64,000 nucleotides of DNA, taken from NCBI GenBank assembly GCA_942159475.1, contig OW804096.1, forward strand, positions 87,709,784 through 87,773,783, in the 5' to 3' direction. The notes beneath the pieces are model-generated. The model was not told the origin of the DNA. It was given only the letters and a program-made list of their open reading frames with translations, and ran no database searches. Below are positions 9,500 to 22,366 of the stretch, one piece after another. This DNA is from Sthenelais limicola (taxonomy: Eukaryota; Annelida; Polychaeta; Phyllodocida; Sigalionidae). Each line of letters starts with the position of its first letter. Within the stretch, counting starts at the first letter, position 1. A program made the translations under genes and the position numbers.

Positions 9500-9889
9500 C
9501 TAACTAACTCTAAATTTAAATTTCTCGGCGCAACATGATCCGCACATTCCATTTGTTAGTTTATCACTTGCAACCATTCTTCGACATTTACGGCATTGTT
9601 CCTGTAAAAAAAGAATATCACTGTTACTATTCCTATAAACAAATAATAATAATAATATATAATGTGTCTCATCAGCGTTACTTATATTACTGTCTATTTA
9701 TATTTTTCAGTGCCTCACCATTCGATTCTTATTGTTATCACCTCCGTCCTCCTCCTCTTCCAAGCCCATCGACCTCGCACTGGAAATGACATCCATATTG
9801 CAGGCTCCGTCCATTGTAAAAATGTTACTACTACTCGTCGACTCCATTGGCAATCGAGCGTGTGTTGTGTTAAGTGGTTGTGTTGTCAT
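9500..9889 (-). CDS. Two-exon small protein with C-terminal zinc ribbon
   Basis: Exon 1 runs from 9889 to 9719 (57 codons from an ATG), the intron from 9718 to 9602 (117 bp, GTGAGG...TTTTTACAG), and exon 2 from 9601 to the TAG at 9500-9502. The phase matches and gives a 90-residue protein. Exon 1 is rich in Ser and Thr, then acidic ('LEEEEDGGDNN'). Exon 2 holds a compact zinc-binding pattern, 'CRKCRRM' followed by 'CGSCC', like a zinc ribbon or treble-clef knuckle. The open frame extends upstream of the ATG with more Cys residues, so the true start may be earlier. I do not know a named family. It belongs by strand and position to the Maverick. Confidence 0.55.
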
Positions 9890-10081
9890 CGACTCACATT
9901 TAGTCGGGCAAAAGGACTTTCCTTGAATCTTGTTTATACCAATACATTCAAACCCACCATGTGGTTACAAATTAGATTCTCTCAATATCTGTAATAGTGG
10001 AAAACATATATAAAGCCACCATCAGTTAAATCGTTCTGTAATTGCTTATTTCATACAACTCCTTCAATAATAATAGTAAAC

Positions 10082-11522
10082 TTAACCACGTACGCGATTC
10101 AATACATCCTTATTAATCTTTAACTGAGGAACTGTACCACCAATCACTATTTCCGTCTGTAATACTAATATAAAATTTCTAAACAAACAATTGTCTTGTA
10201 AGTTTTTATTACTTGTCTCACATTCACGCAATATCATTTTAAAACTGACAGTCTCTCTCTTTTTGTTCTTTACCTCCAATGAAATTGGCTCAACTGTCTC
10301 TACCTCTCGACTTGATAGAGTCAATGAAGACCTCGCTTCTACTTCGTTTGCCGCTTGCACTAGTACATCCAGTGGAAACTTCGCCTCTCGATTTCTTACC
10401 GATGAACTATTAGACGCGTTAGGACTCGCACTAAAGAATAGCTCAGATTGCTCCCGCTCAGGGGAAATAGAAGTAAATTGGGGATAGGAAGGTAAGTGCG
10501 AAGGAGAAGCATTAAGCTCAGGAGTCGCTGTTGAAGACAGAGATGGATCTAATGACATATCTGTTAAAGCGTCCTTAAATATAGGTAGCTTCCTTTGCTC
10601 GCACCCCAAACCTCTTTGCTCAGAAGTTCCAGTAACTTCGGGAACAAATCCCATTGGTGAATGTATTAAGCGATTAGCCGCGCGCGCATAAAAGGGGTTA
10701 GATTTAGATATACTAGCGGCATTATTTTTTGGTGTAGCACTCATAAAATTATCTGTGTATGTAGGTAAACCGCATCTTTTTATTCCATTAATGTCCGCTC
10801 TTCCTTGGCTAAAACTGGTCAATTTATCCTTGCTTCTCTTTACATTGGATTTGGTTAGGTCTCCTTTCGAACTTACATTTAAAGATCGTTTCCTCCTGTA
10901 AGATAATTTGTATGCATCGTTTACATTAAGCGCTGTTTTTACTTGAAGTTGCGCGTCATTTAGTGGGGTACACCGAGTAACACTGTCAATTTTTGCATTG
11001 CTAGTGCGGACATTGGCAGTATGTAAATCTACTGACCCGCCTTGCTCTTGAACTTGACCACCTAAAACGCCTAAAGGTCGAAAAGTCGCAAAGGATTGAG
11101 AAGTGTCTGCTTTAGTTAAGTCCACCAAAGGTTGGTGAGTTACAGAAGTTTGGGATAAAATATTTGCATTAAACTGAAACGCTGTAGACGGAAGTGAGGT
11201 ATTAACAGAATGTTCGGTATTATCAATTTTTCCTAGTAACTCTTCCAGTTTCCTCTTATCTTTAATTGCCTGGCGGCGTTTCAACACCTAAATAAATCAA
11301 ATATCTTCAGTGCCTTTCGCAACTAAACAGTATTAAATTTCATAGTCTCTCCAATGTATACAAACGCCAATAATACAATTACAGTTACTAATTCACGAAA
11401 GCGGTAATATAATTACTACTTACTTCTACTTCTACTTCTAGGGGAATTAGCTGCTCCTCCTCAATGTCCCTAGACAAGTAAGACGCCAGTTGCGAAAAAA
11501 CCTCATTCATGTGACTATCCAT
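10082..11522 (-). CDS. Two-exon low-complexity protein of unknown function
   Basis: Exon 1 is 11522-11424 (33 codons from ATG, ending in a Glu-Val run), the intron 11423-11288 (136 bp, GTAAGT...TTATTTAG), and exon 2 11287-10082, ending in TAA. The phase is zero at both borders and the total is about 434 residues. Exon 2 opens with a basic helical stretch ('LKRRQAIKDKRKLEELL') that may form a coiled coil, continues as a long Ser, Thr and Asn-rich low-complexity region, and ends with a more ordered segment of about 70 residues. No enzyme motif is visible. It is the right-most Maverick gene I can find. Confidence 0.55.
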
Positions 11523-12110
11523 GCTCTTTGCTCAACAATTGCAAGTCCCAAATACATTCATAGTCACTACATTTTCTATATGTACCCCCTTGCTCCATTG
11601 ATACAATGGTAGCATCATAACACCAACGTGTATTTCACAATGATATCCTACGTAAGCTTACTGTAACCGTGCTCAACAAAAACTTTGTATCAATATTTCC
11701 CTTCCTCTTTAACTCCACCCAAAGATTCGCTAGAACATTTATTACCTCTGCCTGCGACATCGCATTCAACTGTAAATTCCTCCCCGTCCTTGTACATCAG
11801 TCTAAAAACCTACATTACTCCCACCTTCCCTTCCCGCACTATGGTGCAAGTCGCATTGAAAAAATAAGTCCACACATTGTATCATTACCTATTACTTAAA
11901 TTACACACTAGGGCGCAGTACTATATGGTGGCATTGACTTTCCATTACAGCACTGTGTACATACAAATGTATACAGCGCCTCTATTAATTACTATTACAA
12001 CTAGTACTTAGTTATTAGTAGGTTACTAATTACTATTTGGCACTAATTACTAATTAGCGCTAATTACTAATTAACGCTAATTACTAATTAGCGCTAATTA
12101 GTACTAACTT
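11523..12110. repeat. AT-rich stretch with TAATTAC/TTAGCGC tandem words
   Basis: No convincing gene is seen. From about 11990 to 12110 the words CTAATTACTAATTAG and CGCTAATTACTAATTA recur in tandem with small changes and are partly palindromic. This could be the terminal region of the Maverick or simple satellite DNA; the left end of the element is outside the window, so an inverted match cannot be tested. Confidence 0.5.
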
Positions 12111-12224
12111 TAACTGTGGCAACTATTCCCGGACATTCCAAATGGGGTAAGCGCTGCAAAGGGTCTAATAGTAAAACCATATAAGCTAAAAGGTATATGC
12201 AGGGTAATTCCCACCCTGACTACA

Positions 12225-12530
12225 CGTTGGGCAATTCAAAGCTGTTGGGTAATTCCCATTACAAGGTGAGCAGTTGAGCAATACGTATCTGTTGAGCAAC
12301 TCCTACTCTCCTTCATAAATATGGAGTCATGTGACCTCACACTCACAAAGGTCATTACGTACTTGTTGTGCAATCCCCCCTCCCCCTTGGATACAGCGTC
12401 ACGTGACCTCGCACTCACAAAGGTCACGTGACCTCGCAGCAAGGTCATTGCGTACTTGTTGTGCAATCCCCCTTGGATACAGCGTCACGTGACCTCTAAT
12501 GAGTCAATAGACACCTGTTGAGCAATGCCA
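12225..12530. repeat. Imperfect repeats with TTGTTGTGCAATCCCCC and TCACGTGACCTC words
   Basis: Blocks of about 60-90 bp recur in which a 'GTTG(A/G/T)GCAAT' word is followed by 'TTGGATACAGCGTCACGTG'-type sequence. The clearest pair starts at about 12364 and 12453. A perfect 12-bp palindrome, GGTCACGTGACC, lies near 12421. No coding potential is seen. From here to 14267 I see no gene. Confidence 0.55.
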
Positions 12531-13360
12531 ATAGTCCCTGCGTAGTCTTGAGTCACTCCTATGAGTCATATAACCTTGGGAATTGCTCAATAGAGTTAAA
12601 TAGCTGTCACAAATCACTGACAACTGTCATATTTTAAGCTGTGACAGTTGACAGCAGCTCCTCTGCACCAAGAAAGTTTAGTCCTACTACTGGTAACGTC
12701 TGGGAGAACTGGATTTAATCTAGATGACTGTATACCTATTTGTCTATTTGTCTATGTTATTATTATTCATTCATGTATGGTCTGAACTCCAGAAAGTATC
12801 CGCACAAGGTATCCTAGGAAGTAAATGGGTTATATTTCGGAATGTTAGAGTGTTTTTATATTTAAATTTCCGACGAACTACCCTCCACCCACCCGTTGCG
12901 TTGTCCACCCCACGTCCCACCCGGGCCTCGGCGCTGTTTATTCAGTAAATAAACAGCGCTATCCATTTCGAATCCCATTTGCCGGTTACGTTGATTACGT
13001 TGAAGTGACTTCCAGCTCGTACGGAATGGAACAAGGGATCGGAATGGTCAATGGCGTGGATGTAGCTGTGTGGGTTGAGTGTGGAGGTTGAAACGAAAAT
13101 GGATTGTGGAAGTGTGAGTGCCTGAATCGACAATGTAAGTACGCTAGGTTGTAGGTATAGGCCTAAACTAAGTATTCCATGCATCAATAGACATTCTCAG
13201 CGGGGAAATTATTGAATGCAGGCAGAGAAGTAACCACATGGAATAAGAGTATATATAGTTGGACACTAGTAGTCTGTGCACCGTGCGAAATTGTAAATAG
13301 AGTCATTCTGACTTCTTCCAAGGAAGAAGCGGGGGTGCCGACCGTCGAGAAATAAAGTAG

Positions 13361-13382
13361 TATCTTATCTTATCTTATCTTA
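13361..13382. repeat. (TATCT)n microsatellite
   Basis: Four tandem TATCT units plus TA follow a short GC-rich stretch with a paired sequence (CTTCTTCCAAGGAAGAAG near 13311-13329). The arrangement looks like the tail of a short retroposon, but I cannot name the family. Confidence 0.6.
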
Positions 13383-14267
13383 ACGTGGCCACCCTAGCGC
13401 CTGAAGAGACGTTTTGGTCGAAACCACACCCAATATCTCTTTATTAAAAAGGTAATATTTAAAACCCTACATAATATTGAGAAAACCCTGGAAATTTTAT
13501 TTTTTCATTTGGGGAATACCAAACTAAACCCTGGTACAACATCTCCTGACTCTACTCATCAGGAGGGCAACATAGCAATGCTATAATGTCACAATTGGAA
13601 TATCCACACACATCCTAGCAACAACAATCGTTGCCAGGTGAGTTCAGGTGGAACGTTCTTACTGGGATCTTCAGATCGCAGTTGTGGTAGCGCAAGAAGG
13701 CATACAACACGTACATCGAAGATACATATAGTTGTCTGAGATAATCTATACTGGAAGTATATACTAAGTGGGAGAAAAAATTAGAAACAGATTTTCAAGT
13801 TAGGGTGTGACTGGCAAAAGAAAAAGAGTGCTTTTCCAAAGTATAGTTTAGCGCTCCTTTCCTTTAGAGGGAAGTGGAAAGGGGTAGGTGGAAGGGGAGG
13901 GAAGGCCATATATCCATTGGTCATTTAGGCGTCATTATATGATTTTAAGTGCCATTAAAGGTCGCCTACTTGATATGTGCTATCATGATCTGGCTTAGAG
14001 TGGAGAGGATTAAATCCAAGACAGGAGGAACTTCTCCCCAAATTGGATCGAGGGAGGCGAGCCCAGCTGTTTTTATTGGATGTGAACTGATTAAGAGGAA
14101 CTAATGGAATATGCCTTCTTCCACACCTCGACATCAGAGAGAAATCCCCGCTCTATAATTACCCTGCCATAAATTAGCAGGGTGTCTAGAAAATTACATG
14201 TTAGCTCAGAGTGAATTAACAAATAGGTATGCCCCAGTCAGGAATTGATGAAATCTAAGTAGAATTT

Positions 14268-15513
14268 CTTTTTTTTTTTTATTACCATTTTGGCCATACA
14301 AATTACAATAGAATACAAAAAGCGCCTGTCCAACTTGTGGATGTTTTCTCGCGTCGCCTCAATACATTACTAGATTCACCTTACACTTCGTCATTTACCT
14401 TTACAATTGCCCTACTATAGGTTTACACAATATTAGATTTCATCCTTAGTGTTTACTTAATCACGGCTCTTTTCACCTTACAATTATTCATCTTCCAATT
14501 CAAACTATCAAACAACAATTAGTTTTAATCTAATCAACTTATTAGTGTCATAATACAATAATACAATTTTCCCTTGAGCAACAGTTCCTTCTTGGATAAT
14601 TCCCAACCAAACGCTAATCTTAGTGCCTGAAAGATTATCTTTTGCAATTTTTTCTGTGCTACTAGATTACAATTCATAATTACCGGGCCTGCATATTCCA
14701 ATAAAGGGAGTACGTACGTTTTGCACAGCAGCCAACAGAGATCACCGTTTAGGTATTTTCGTCTCTTACTTATGCCAGATAATGACCATTTTGCCCTTGC
14801 TACCATGCTATTCGCTTGCATATTCATGCTTAATTTATCATCAATCGATACGCCTAGCTATTTGAATATGTGTACACGTTCTAATACATCATTATCACAC
14901 CTCAACATAATATTCGTTTCAGACCTGCTTTTACTAAATACCTGGTATTTCATTTTCTTTTTATTTATTACCAGTCCATTTAGTTTACACCAATTGTTAT
15001 AGATGTTGGTAGCATTTTGGGCTTTAGTCTCCAATTCTTTATCCCCTCTCGCTGTTACAGTAATCACTGCGTCGTCCGCAAATAATACCAATTTTCCACC
15101 AAAATTAATATCTCCAAGGTCGTTGCAGAATATTAAAAACATTAAGGGGCCTAAAATGCTCCCCTGGGGGACACCGTTTAGAACATGCTCGTTGGATGTA
15201 CATATTTCATCTTGTTTTAGGAATTGCAGTCTATCACTCAAAAAATCTCTCAATATACCACAAAGATTTGGGCCCATGCCCATCATCTTCAGCTTTCTTA
15301 GGAACAAACCATGCGACACGGTATTAAACGCCTTTTTTATATCAAAATATATCGAAAGACACCTTTTACCTGCATCTAAGTTTTCATAGATCCCTTCTAG
15401 ATTGCTGTGTATAGCGCCCAGAGTAGAACAGTTGCGCCTAAATCCAAATTGGGAGACCGAAAAGAATTCACTTTCCTCGAGAAAGTTGTATAGTCTATCA
15501 TAAATCAGTCGCT
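14268..15513 (-). mobile_element. Decayed, 5'-truncated Jockey-like LINE
   Basis: On the minus strand the reverse-transcriptase frame runs from about 15513 ('RLIYDRLYNFLEES'), through 'SVSQFGFRRNCST', motif A around 'YFDIKKAFNTVSHG', 'GVPQGSILGPLMFLI' and the catalytic 'FADDA'. A single in-frame TAG at 14858-14860 interrupts the 'LGVSIDDKLS' segment, after which the frame continues to 14534. The 3' end carries a tract of A residues (T-run at 14270-14280 on the plus strand) after a 'GTATGGCCAAAATGGTAATAA' end typical of Jockey-group elements. No endonuclease or upstream ORF remains. Confidence 0.82.
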
Positions 15514-16797
15514 AAACGATGGAAAGGGAAGATTAGCTAAAAAATTAAAAAGCACAATTTTTGAATTTTAGGAACTTTCCGATTTGGTTTCTAATTCTCA
15601 GCTAACCCGGAAAGAAATTCCCCAGTTCGCATGCATTTTCAATGGTTAATTCGTAAGTCATTTTCTGGGTTAGCCTACTAATTCTCCCGGTTTGGGGTTA
15701 ATTCGTAACATGTGTAGTGTTCTTCCAACACAACCCAGCTAGGTTCGGACTTAGCAAAGAACAACCAGAACACAAGCTTAGCTTCATTCTTGGTTTATTT
15801 ACACACCCTCCGCCGGCCTCTTGCCAGAAATAGGCAGAGAGGAGTTCTAGGTAGTTTAGCTCCCTAAGAGTTCATGGTGTTTAATGGAAACATACAACAT
15901 ACATACACAATGACATCATGAAATAGCACATGTTGGGGGATGAACCATAAATCACAGACACTTATACACATATTGAGACATTATGGTAAATAGTATTGAA
16001 CTCCATACCTAAGTCATATAAAATGAAACATCGAAGATGCCGACTAGAAAACAATATTTTATTTCAACAACTGGAATATTGTGCTTTTCAATATATGTTT
16101 TTATTTAATATCACTACATTATAGAGGGTTACGGTATTTTCTTCATATTATAGCGTTTTGATGACACATAGATAATGTATGCTGTATTCTGTTGTTGTAT
16201 TAGTCGACAATTTCATGTTTTGATATTTCAACATGGGCTATGACATTGATGACAATCAATAGGTATTGGCAATCAGATTCGAATATATCCAGCTGACATT
16301 TATTTTTATTTTTCTAATTTAACCAGAAGTGGTTGACAGTAGGAATTCTACGATATTCAATTTTCAGTGAAGTGCTGCCATCTGTACTATAGGTTTGTTG
16401 CTTTGGTTGATTTTGGTCTTGAAAAAAAATTTCCTCAAATTCTCATGAAAAGTTGTTCAGGTGTTCTTTACATTTTATGCTATTACATGTAAGGAGTCAT
16501 AGCCAACCCATTATTTGGGCACATGTTAGGCATTTAATAGCAACATATTATATTACAAGTAAATCACATGTTAAATATATTATAAAACACCCAGGAAAAG
16601 TGAATGTTATAGGCCTATATGAATCCCTAATATATATAGTGTCTGTAATAGAAGCTAGATGGTGCTTTTGGTCCTCCGCCCGAGTCACACACCCAGATGT
16701 GCAATGTGCATTGAAACCATCACCCAGTGCATCATCTCTGCATTCCCCTTTCTCAGCGCATTGACTGCACTTGTGCTGCTCTGCCTCTCTGGTGGTC
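15514..16797. other. No gene seen
   Basis: AT-rich DNA between the LINE and the hairpin at 16798. Short open frames exist, but none shows a recognisable motif or a codon pattern I would trust. Confidence 0.5.
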
Positions 16798-16908
16798 ACT
16801 GCAGTATAACCAGGAAGCCGTGTGATTCCCTACTGCAGTCCTATAACTATCTAGTAGATATGTAGAACTGCAGTTAGGAATCACACGGCTTCCTGGTTAT
16901 ACTGCAGT
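16798..16908. repeat. Hairpin with 42-bp arms
   Basis: Arms at 16798-16839 and 16867-16908 are inverted copies with 40 of 42 positions matching and a 27-nt loop. Both arms carry CTGCAG words at each end and the core ACCAGGAAGCCGTGTGATTC. The compact size suggests a miniature foldback element; a small-RNA precursor is possible but the near-perfect long stem fits a transposon remnant better. Confidence 0.85.
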
Positions 16909-17208
16909 CACTGAAACTTTCTTTTTCTGGGCAAAATGATCGTCATAATTTAAATGATTTGCTTGATAATGCTTGCCATCAGAATAAACCAATTGATCTT
17001 TAACATTTGATGATTTGTTATATATAACACCATCGTCCCTGTCAAGATTATTAAATCTTAATTACAATTCTAGTTTAATGATTTCTTTTATTCCCATGAA
17101 TTACTAGTTAAAAAACATATTGGTCAGGACCTCTATATTCTTCACTAAACATTTCAAAACTGCAGACATAATGAGACTAGCAATGTGCTCGCTCATTCCA
17201 CTACCAAT

Positions 17209-17547
17209 TGTGATGTGTTTCAGGAAAATGAGTCGCAAAAAAATGAATTTTGAGGTTTTATTATATTTGAAAAAATGAAATCAAGCCGATTCCTATGATA
17301 GTAAACAGTATAATATTTAATAAGTATTTCCATATTCTAAAATTGATATCTTTATTTTTGAAAGATAAGTTAACTTAAATTAATAATGAACACTGTCTTT
17401 AAATTTAGTATGTACATGTATACATACACTGTCCAGCATTAGGCACACCAAGAATGAGAATATTCGCACAAAGAGATCTTGTAAATACAACACTTATAAA
17501 AATATCAATTTTGCAACTTGTGACTCATTTTCCTGAAACACATCACA
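17209..17547. mobile_element. MITE-like element with 30-bp terminal inverted repeats
   Basis: Inverted repeats at 17209-17238 and 17518-17547 match at 29 of 30 positions (TGTGATGTGTTTCAGGAAAA at the outer end). The 339-bp unit is AT-rich and has no open frame, as expected for a non-autonomous DNA transposon. I do not see an unambiguous target duplication, so the superfamily is open. Confidence 0.75.
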
Positions 17548-17670
17548 TATTTCTGCATTAAATTTTATGGTGCATAGAACAGGGGTGGAAGACTGGGTGC
17601 AGTGTAGGGGGCAAGGTGGTCTATGCCCGTCGGCGTTGCAAGCAGTCAGACTGTTGAAACACTACAGGTT

Positions 17671-17699
17671 GGTGGGTGGGTGGGTGGGTGGGTGGGGGG
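17671..17699. repeat. GGTG tandem repeat
   Basis: About seven GGTG units end in a run of G. Four or more GGG tracts are separated by single T residues, so the plus strand could form a G-quadruplex. Confidence 0.8.
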
Positions 17700-20600
17700 T
17701 TGCCATAGTTGGGAGTGAGGCCAGTTACATGGGCTAGCAGGGGTGCAGTCTTAGAGCCAGCCCCTGCACTCTACTAGATGAAGCCAAACGGTCAACAGGA
17801 CATTCAAAGTGGCTGTTATAAGAGCTGAGGTAAGTTTATATATTATATTACAAACTTCTAGATGACTGGAAATTACACAGATAACGGCTACTTATTAGTA
17901 TACATGTATTTTGTCTAATTTGTAATTACTTGTTGTCTCAACTATTTCAGATATGCAGAATATTCACCGGGAAAAATGCGTTTGCACTTTGTATTATGGA
18001 CAGAGATCTGCCTTATATCCACACTGTGTAAGTATACTTGTGTATCCTCCTTATTATGTTTCTTTATAACGTTGATGTATTTAGCCATAATCTAAAATGT
18101 CTTTCTCTATGACCAGCTTGTAGCATACATATCCACTTTAATAATTTCCTGATTAATGTACTAACCATATTTCTCATCATGTTCTATAATAGTTTCTATC
18201 TCTTTGTTTTAACAGGCACCTCTAGAGCGAGCCCCTACATGAGAACCCCCTCCCCTCTATCTGATGTCCCAGGAAGCTTGGATAATGCCAGGCCCACATT
18301 GAAACTGGAGAAATCTGTTGCGTCCTGTAATAACATGTCCTAGTTTCTTGTATTGACAGCAGTAACAATCCAATTAACCATGGGCTTACTGAAAGACAAA
18401 CTCTGACGTTTAGACATCCTGGGACCAACTAAATGTATATATGTATTGCACCGAATATGGCTGTATTCTATTCTTTACATTTTACAACTGAGGATTGGAC
18501 AAACTGTCTGAGCCAATTTGTAAAATATTAACATAACATGTAAATCAATCTGCTATCATGACATTTAATACCTGCATCACACTTACAAATAAAATGATTG
18601 TCCTTCACATATTGTTAAAATTCAATACATGTTGTTACTTAACATTTTCAAATTTATATTCTTCTAGAAGAGATGCAGAAAGTATACTACGCTTGGTCAC
18701 ACAGGAGGGGCATCCACGCTGGAGTTTGACTGGAGTAGTCCCGCTCACCTGCCACGGAATTCGAACGGCGATTCCCCACAGAGGAGAAAATGTTACTTAA
18801 GAACTAATAAAACAGGAGGAATCCTTAATATATTCCAGGCATTTTAAAAGTTGTTTCAGCTTTCTAGGACAAATATAAGTCGAATCATGCATACTAGGCA
18901 TCCAGAGCTGTAGGCTACTACAAGAAAATGATGAACCAAAATGATGAACTGATGATTTTCTGAATAAATAATTAGTAATAAATAATAAATAGATAATAAG
19001 CATAAATAAGAATGAATATTGTGCATTTCCTGCCCCCCTCCCGCCCCCGCCCCCCCCCCCCCCCACACACACACATTCATTAACAGCAGTCCAACAGCAT
19101 CATATGTGCGACGTCCCTATAGTGTTTTACTGCAATCATTGCGTTCACATGTTGCCACGGCGACCGCGGCGACAGGATCGCGTCACCACGAGTAACGCTT
19201 GCCGCTGTTTGAGGGCTGTGGTGAATGCAGTAGAATCGCCGCGTCGCCAACCGCAGTATAAACTGCAGCGGGGTGTGTCGGGCGCGAAAGTGGAGGTATT
19301 TTGTAATATTTGAGACATTTTAAAAATAATTCAATAATTAATCATAATTAGTGACTCCAGTCACACCAAAACAGTACTTCTTGTTTATATTGTAATTGTG
19401 ATTATTCAATTCATACTGTTTTATTCAAAATGTTCTTATTGTGGAGTTTAAATCGGTGCTAAGAGTCACACTTGACTATATAAAAGATTATTCGAGATGA
19501 GCGGTGGAAATTACGTTAGTGATCACTGCTGATCACTGCTGCTGATCTTTTTGACTAAGACTTTTATCAAATGTGGACGTTAGCCTTTTAAGCATCTTCT
19601 TATTACTGTTGCGTTTTTTTTGTATTTTGGGAAACTAAATCATTAGGGTATGCTCGGTGTTACGGCCTAGCGACTGACCTACTGCGAATCATAAAGAAGA
19701 AATAAACTAACTTTTGGGGAAGTTATGGTTCTGCATATACTATCCATATTAAGAGAACTAAAGAGAACAAGTCTAAGCTAGGCTAAGAGGAAAAAATCTT
19801 CAGTCGAATGAGAATAGAAATGTTCTGAATTTAATTGTCAAGTTATAGTTTAGATTCATGCATTATTTAAACAATGACTTTACTAGCACTTCCAAAAAGC
19901 TAACGGAGACTAAAATTTCCTGAAGGCCCAAACAAGCTCGGAAAGAGTCAATGCCACAGGCAATAAACACTAATTAGATAGTAATAAGTTAGGAAAATTT
20001 GTCACAACATCCACTGACTAATGAGTCAAACCTCTTGCACTATATATTCTCGTTGTTTTTTTTGTTTTTGCAACATCATTTACATGGTTGACATATACTA
20101 GGAGTTAGACTACACTCCTTTACATCAGGTGGCACCACATTAGTTTTTTTCGGAGTTTCCAATTCACCTTGTATGAATATGAATAAGTCGCTCATATCAC
20201 AGCCGTTATTCCCCTAATAAATCATTTGTTTCTTGGTATTTATGTAGCTATTGCATCAAAGCCTTTGCTTTGCTTATGGATGTGACCAGATCTAGTGGCT
20301 CATGTTTATAGTAACATCAATTCGAGATCGTAAAAAGTTCTGATTAAGTGACTTGCTGGGTTTGTATGTTTTGTATGTACTAAGAATATAGTTAATCTAC
20401 TAAGAAACACGCTATTCAATTTTCTTCCATAAAATTCTATTTCTTCAACTGTCTTATACCATGTTTTATTACAACTATAAAGGATTCTTTTGACACACAT
20501 AATTCTATTTGTTAATTAATCTTAAACACAAAGAATAATTTCTTCGCTCTATTGGGCTAGGAACGCTACGCTTATTCTATGGGAACCATTGTTCCATAAA

Positions 20601-22349
20601 AAATTGAGCATAAGCTCGTTAATCTCTTGGAGAAGAGGTTTTCTGATGCATGATACACGATCAATATGATTAACAGAGGGAGTAAAAAAACATTACATAT
20701 CAAGATTCTTCCCTATAACATGCATTTCCAGTCTGCTATAATTCTTTTCACCTTGATATTCGCGTTGTTCATTCAAACACTCTTATATAGTCTATAAATA
20801 CAGCCACACATGAGCGTATGTGGGTCTGTTACAACTCAAAAAGGATTTTTTCCACTCCTTCAAATGATTAGGCCCGCATACCAATGAGCGCCCTCTCACT
20901 GCCATCTTTCCATGATGATAGTTTTACCCTAAATTGTTAACGGACAATCAAACCAGCAGATAGAGTATGTGGTCATCCCCTAAACCCCAAATCTCCCAGG
21001 ACATTTGATAAATTTAATTAATTTACTGTGTCCGTCCATGCCGTACCCTTTTAATCCACATGTGTGTATGCTGAATGGAGGAAATGGCCGCCTCCTTATG
21101 CATGTCAAAATGTTTTGAACAAACTACATCAACACATGGTGTAATAAGGTCATGACTAATTAGCGGTTCTTACCTTGAAAGGTTGGAGTCAGTCAGCAGT
21201 TACTGGCCGATCGTGGCAGGCGGTGGGAAGAAAGTCGGTGACAGACTAAGTAAGGCAGTTATCGGCACTTTACCGGCAGCCAACAAGAAGTAATCCTAAG
21301 TAACACATAAATTCAGAGATAAATATAGTATATATGTTCATATTTAGGTACAGGTACAGATACATTTAGATAGACTTCGATAAATGTATTTTGTTATATG
21401 TTTAATTCATGCAAAAATGCCAGTTTTGAAAAGATGTAGGTTGATATATATAAATAATAACACAGTTTACAGTTTTGTATCAAAGGAAATGATTTAAACA
21501 ATGAAACTAGAACAAAGTGGTTACAGGCGACATTTGGGTGCGAACTTATTCGGGACGAGGTTGAGGTTGAATGGAGTGTTGTAGTGTATTGTAGTGTGCA
21601 ACAACAAGAGTCAAATAGGAGACGTTTTCCTTTCTCAAGTTTTCCTTTCTCGGTATTAGTCAATGTGTGGGGTGCAGATGTTTGTTTGTTTTGTTTTTTA
21701 ACCATTGGTTTTATTTCGTGAAGTAGACAACTTGTACAGGTACCACCTTTTACATCTAGGTATACATAGGCGGCTAAGATTTTCAGACAACTAGGCAACC
21801 ATGTATTTGTTTCACTCTTATATTCCTTGGAGATAACCTGTGCTCATGACTTCCATACTGTTATGGGTACAATAAAACAAGTGGGGGAAACAGTCACGAG
21901 TTATTTCTTATTTCGCCGATTCTCATGTTATTTGTTAGCACAGGTACAGTTAAGAAGTTTCAGTTATTACCAGTTTGGGATGAAATTGTCCCACTTGTGA
22001 GCCCTACGCTTATGTTTTTCACTAACTTGGCCTGCTTGATTCATAGCCTTGAACTTATATCGGATTTCATAAATAAGGCTAGTGAAGTGTAGGGAGTTAT
22101 TTTTAACAATCTTTGTCTGTGTATGAAGGCGCGTGTACATAACAGTATATAATTAATGATGTTTTTTCATTTGGATTTTTGATACCTAGAATGGAAGACG
22201 TCATGTTTGGGTTTACATCTACATATTCCCTCAGCAACATATTCGACCTCAGCTTGTTGTAGGTTTTTTCCCACAGATCTTTCACTTATCGCAATATTGA
22301 CATCAATTACATCTTTAACCTTGATTTGTTCTAAATACACATTACTGGT
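17700..22349. other. No gene seen; one C-rich/CA tract
   Basis: Mostly AT-rich unique-looking DNA. A C-run followed by CA repeats lies at 19033-19054. A short CpG-rich patch with imperfect inverted GGCGAC words lies at about 19145-19260. No frame in this interval shows a recognisable protein motif. Confidence 0.5.
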
Positions 22350-22366
22350 ATATCCCAGAGGCTGGC

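Larger units (their letters stand above)
1..11522 (-). mobile_element. Maverick/Polinton (adintovirus-like) element, right part, degraded
   Basis: A run of minus-strand genes combines a retrovirus-type integrase with chromodomain, a protein-primed family B DNA polymerase, a packaging-ATPase remnant, a BIR protein and small virion-like proteins. That combination is diagnostic of Maverick/Polinton elements and the related adintoviruses. The window opens inside the element, so the major capsid, penton and protease genes, if present, lie to the left. I could not locate a terminal inverted repeat on the right; the last gene ends its first exon at 11522, so the terminus should lie beyond it, perhaps before about 12.1 kb. 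The copy is dead for the polymerase and ATPase, while the integrase, BIR and two spliced genes still have open frames. Confidence 0.85.

Noticed and set aside
12225..12530. CRISPR-like spaced repeats
   Set aside because: Repeat units vary in length and sequence, and the window is animal DNA.
18797..19080. Gly-rich minus-strand frames
   Set aside because: They start in the C-run/CA repeat and have no support beyond it.
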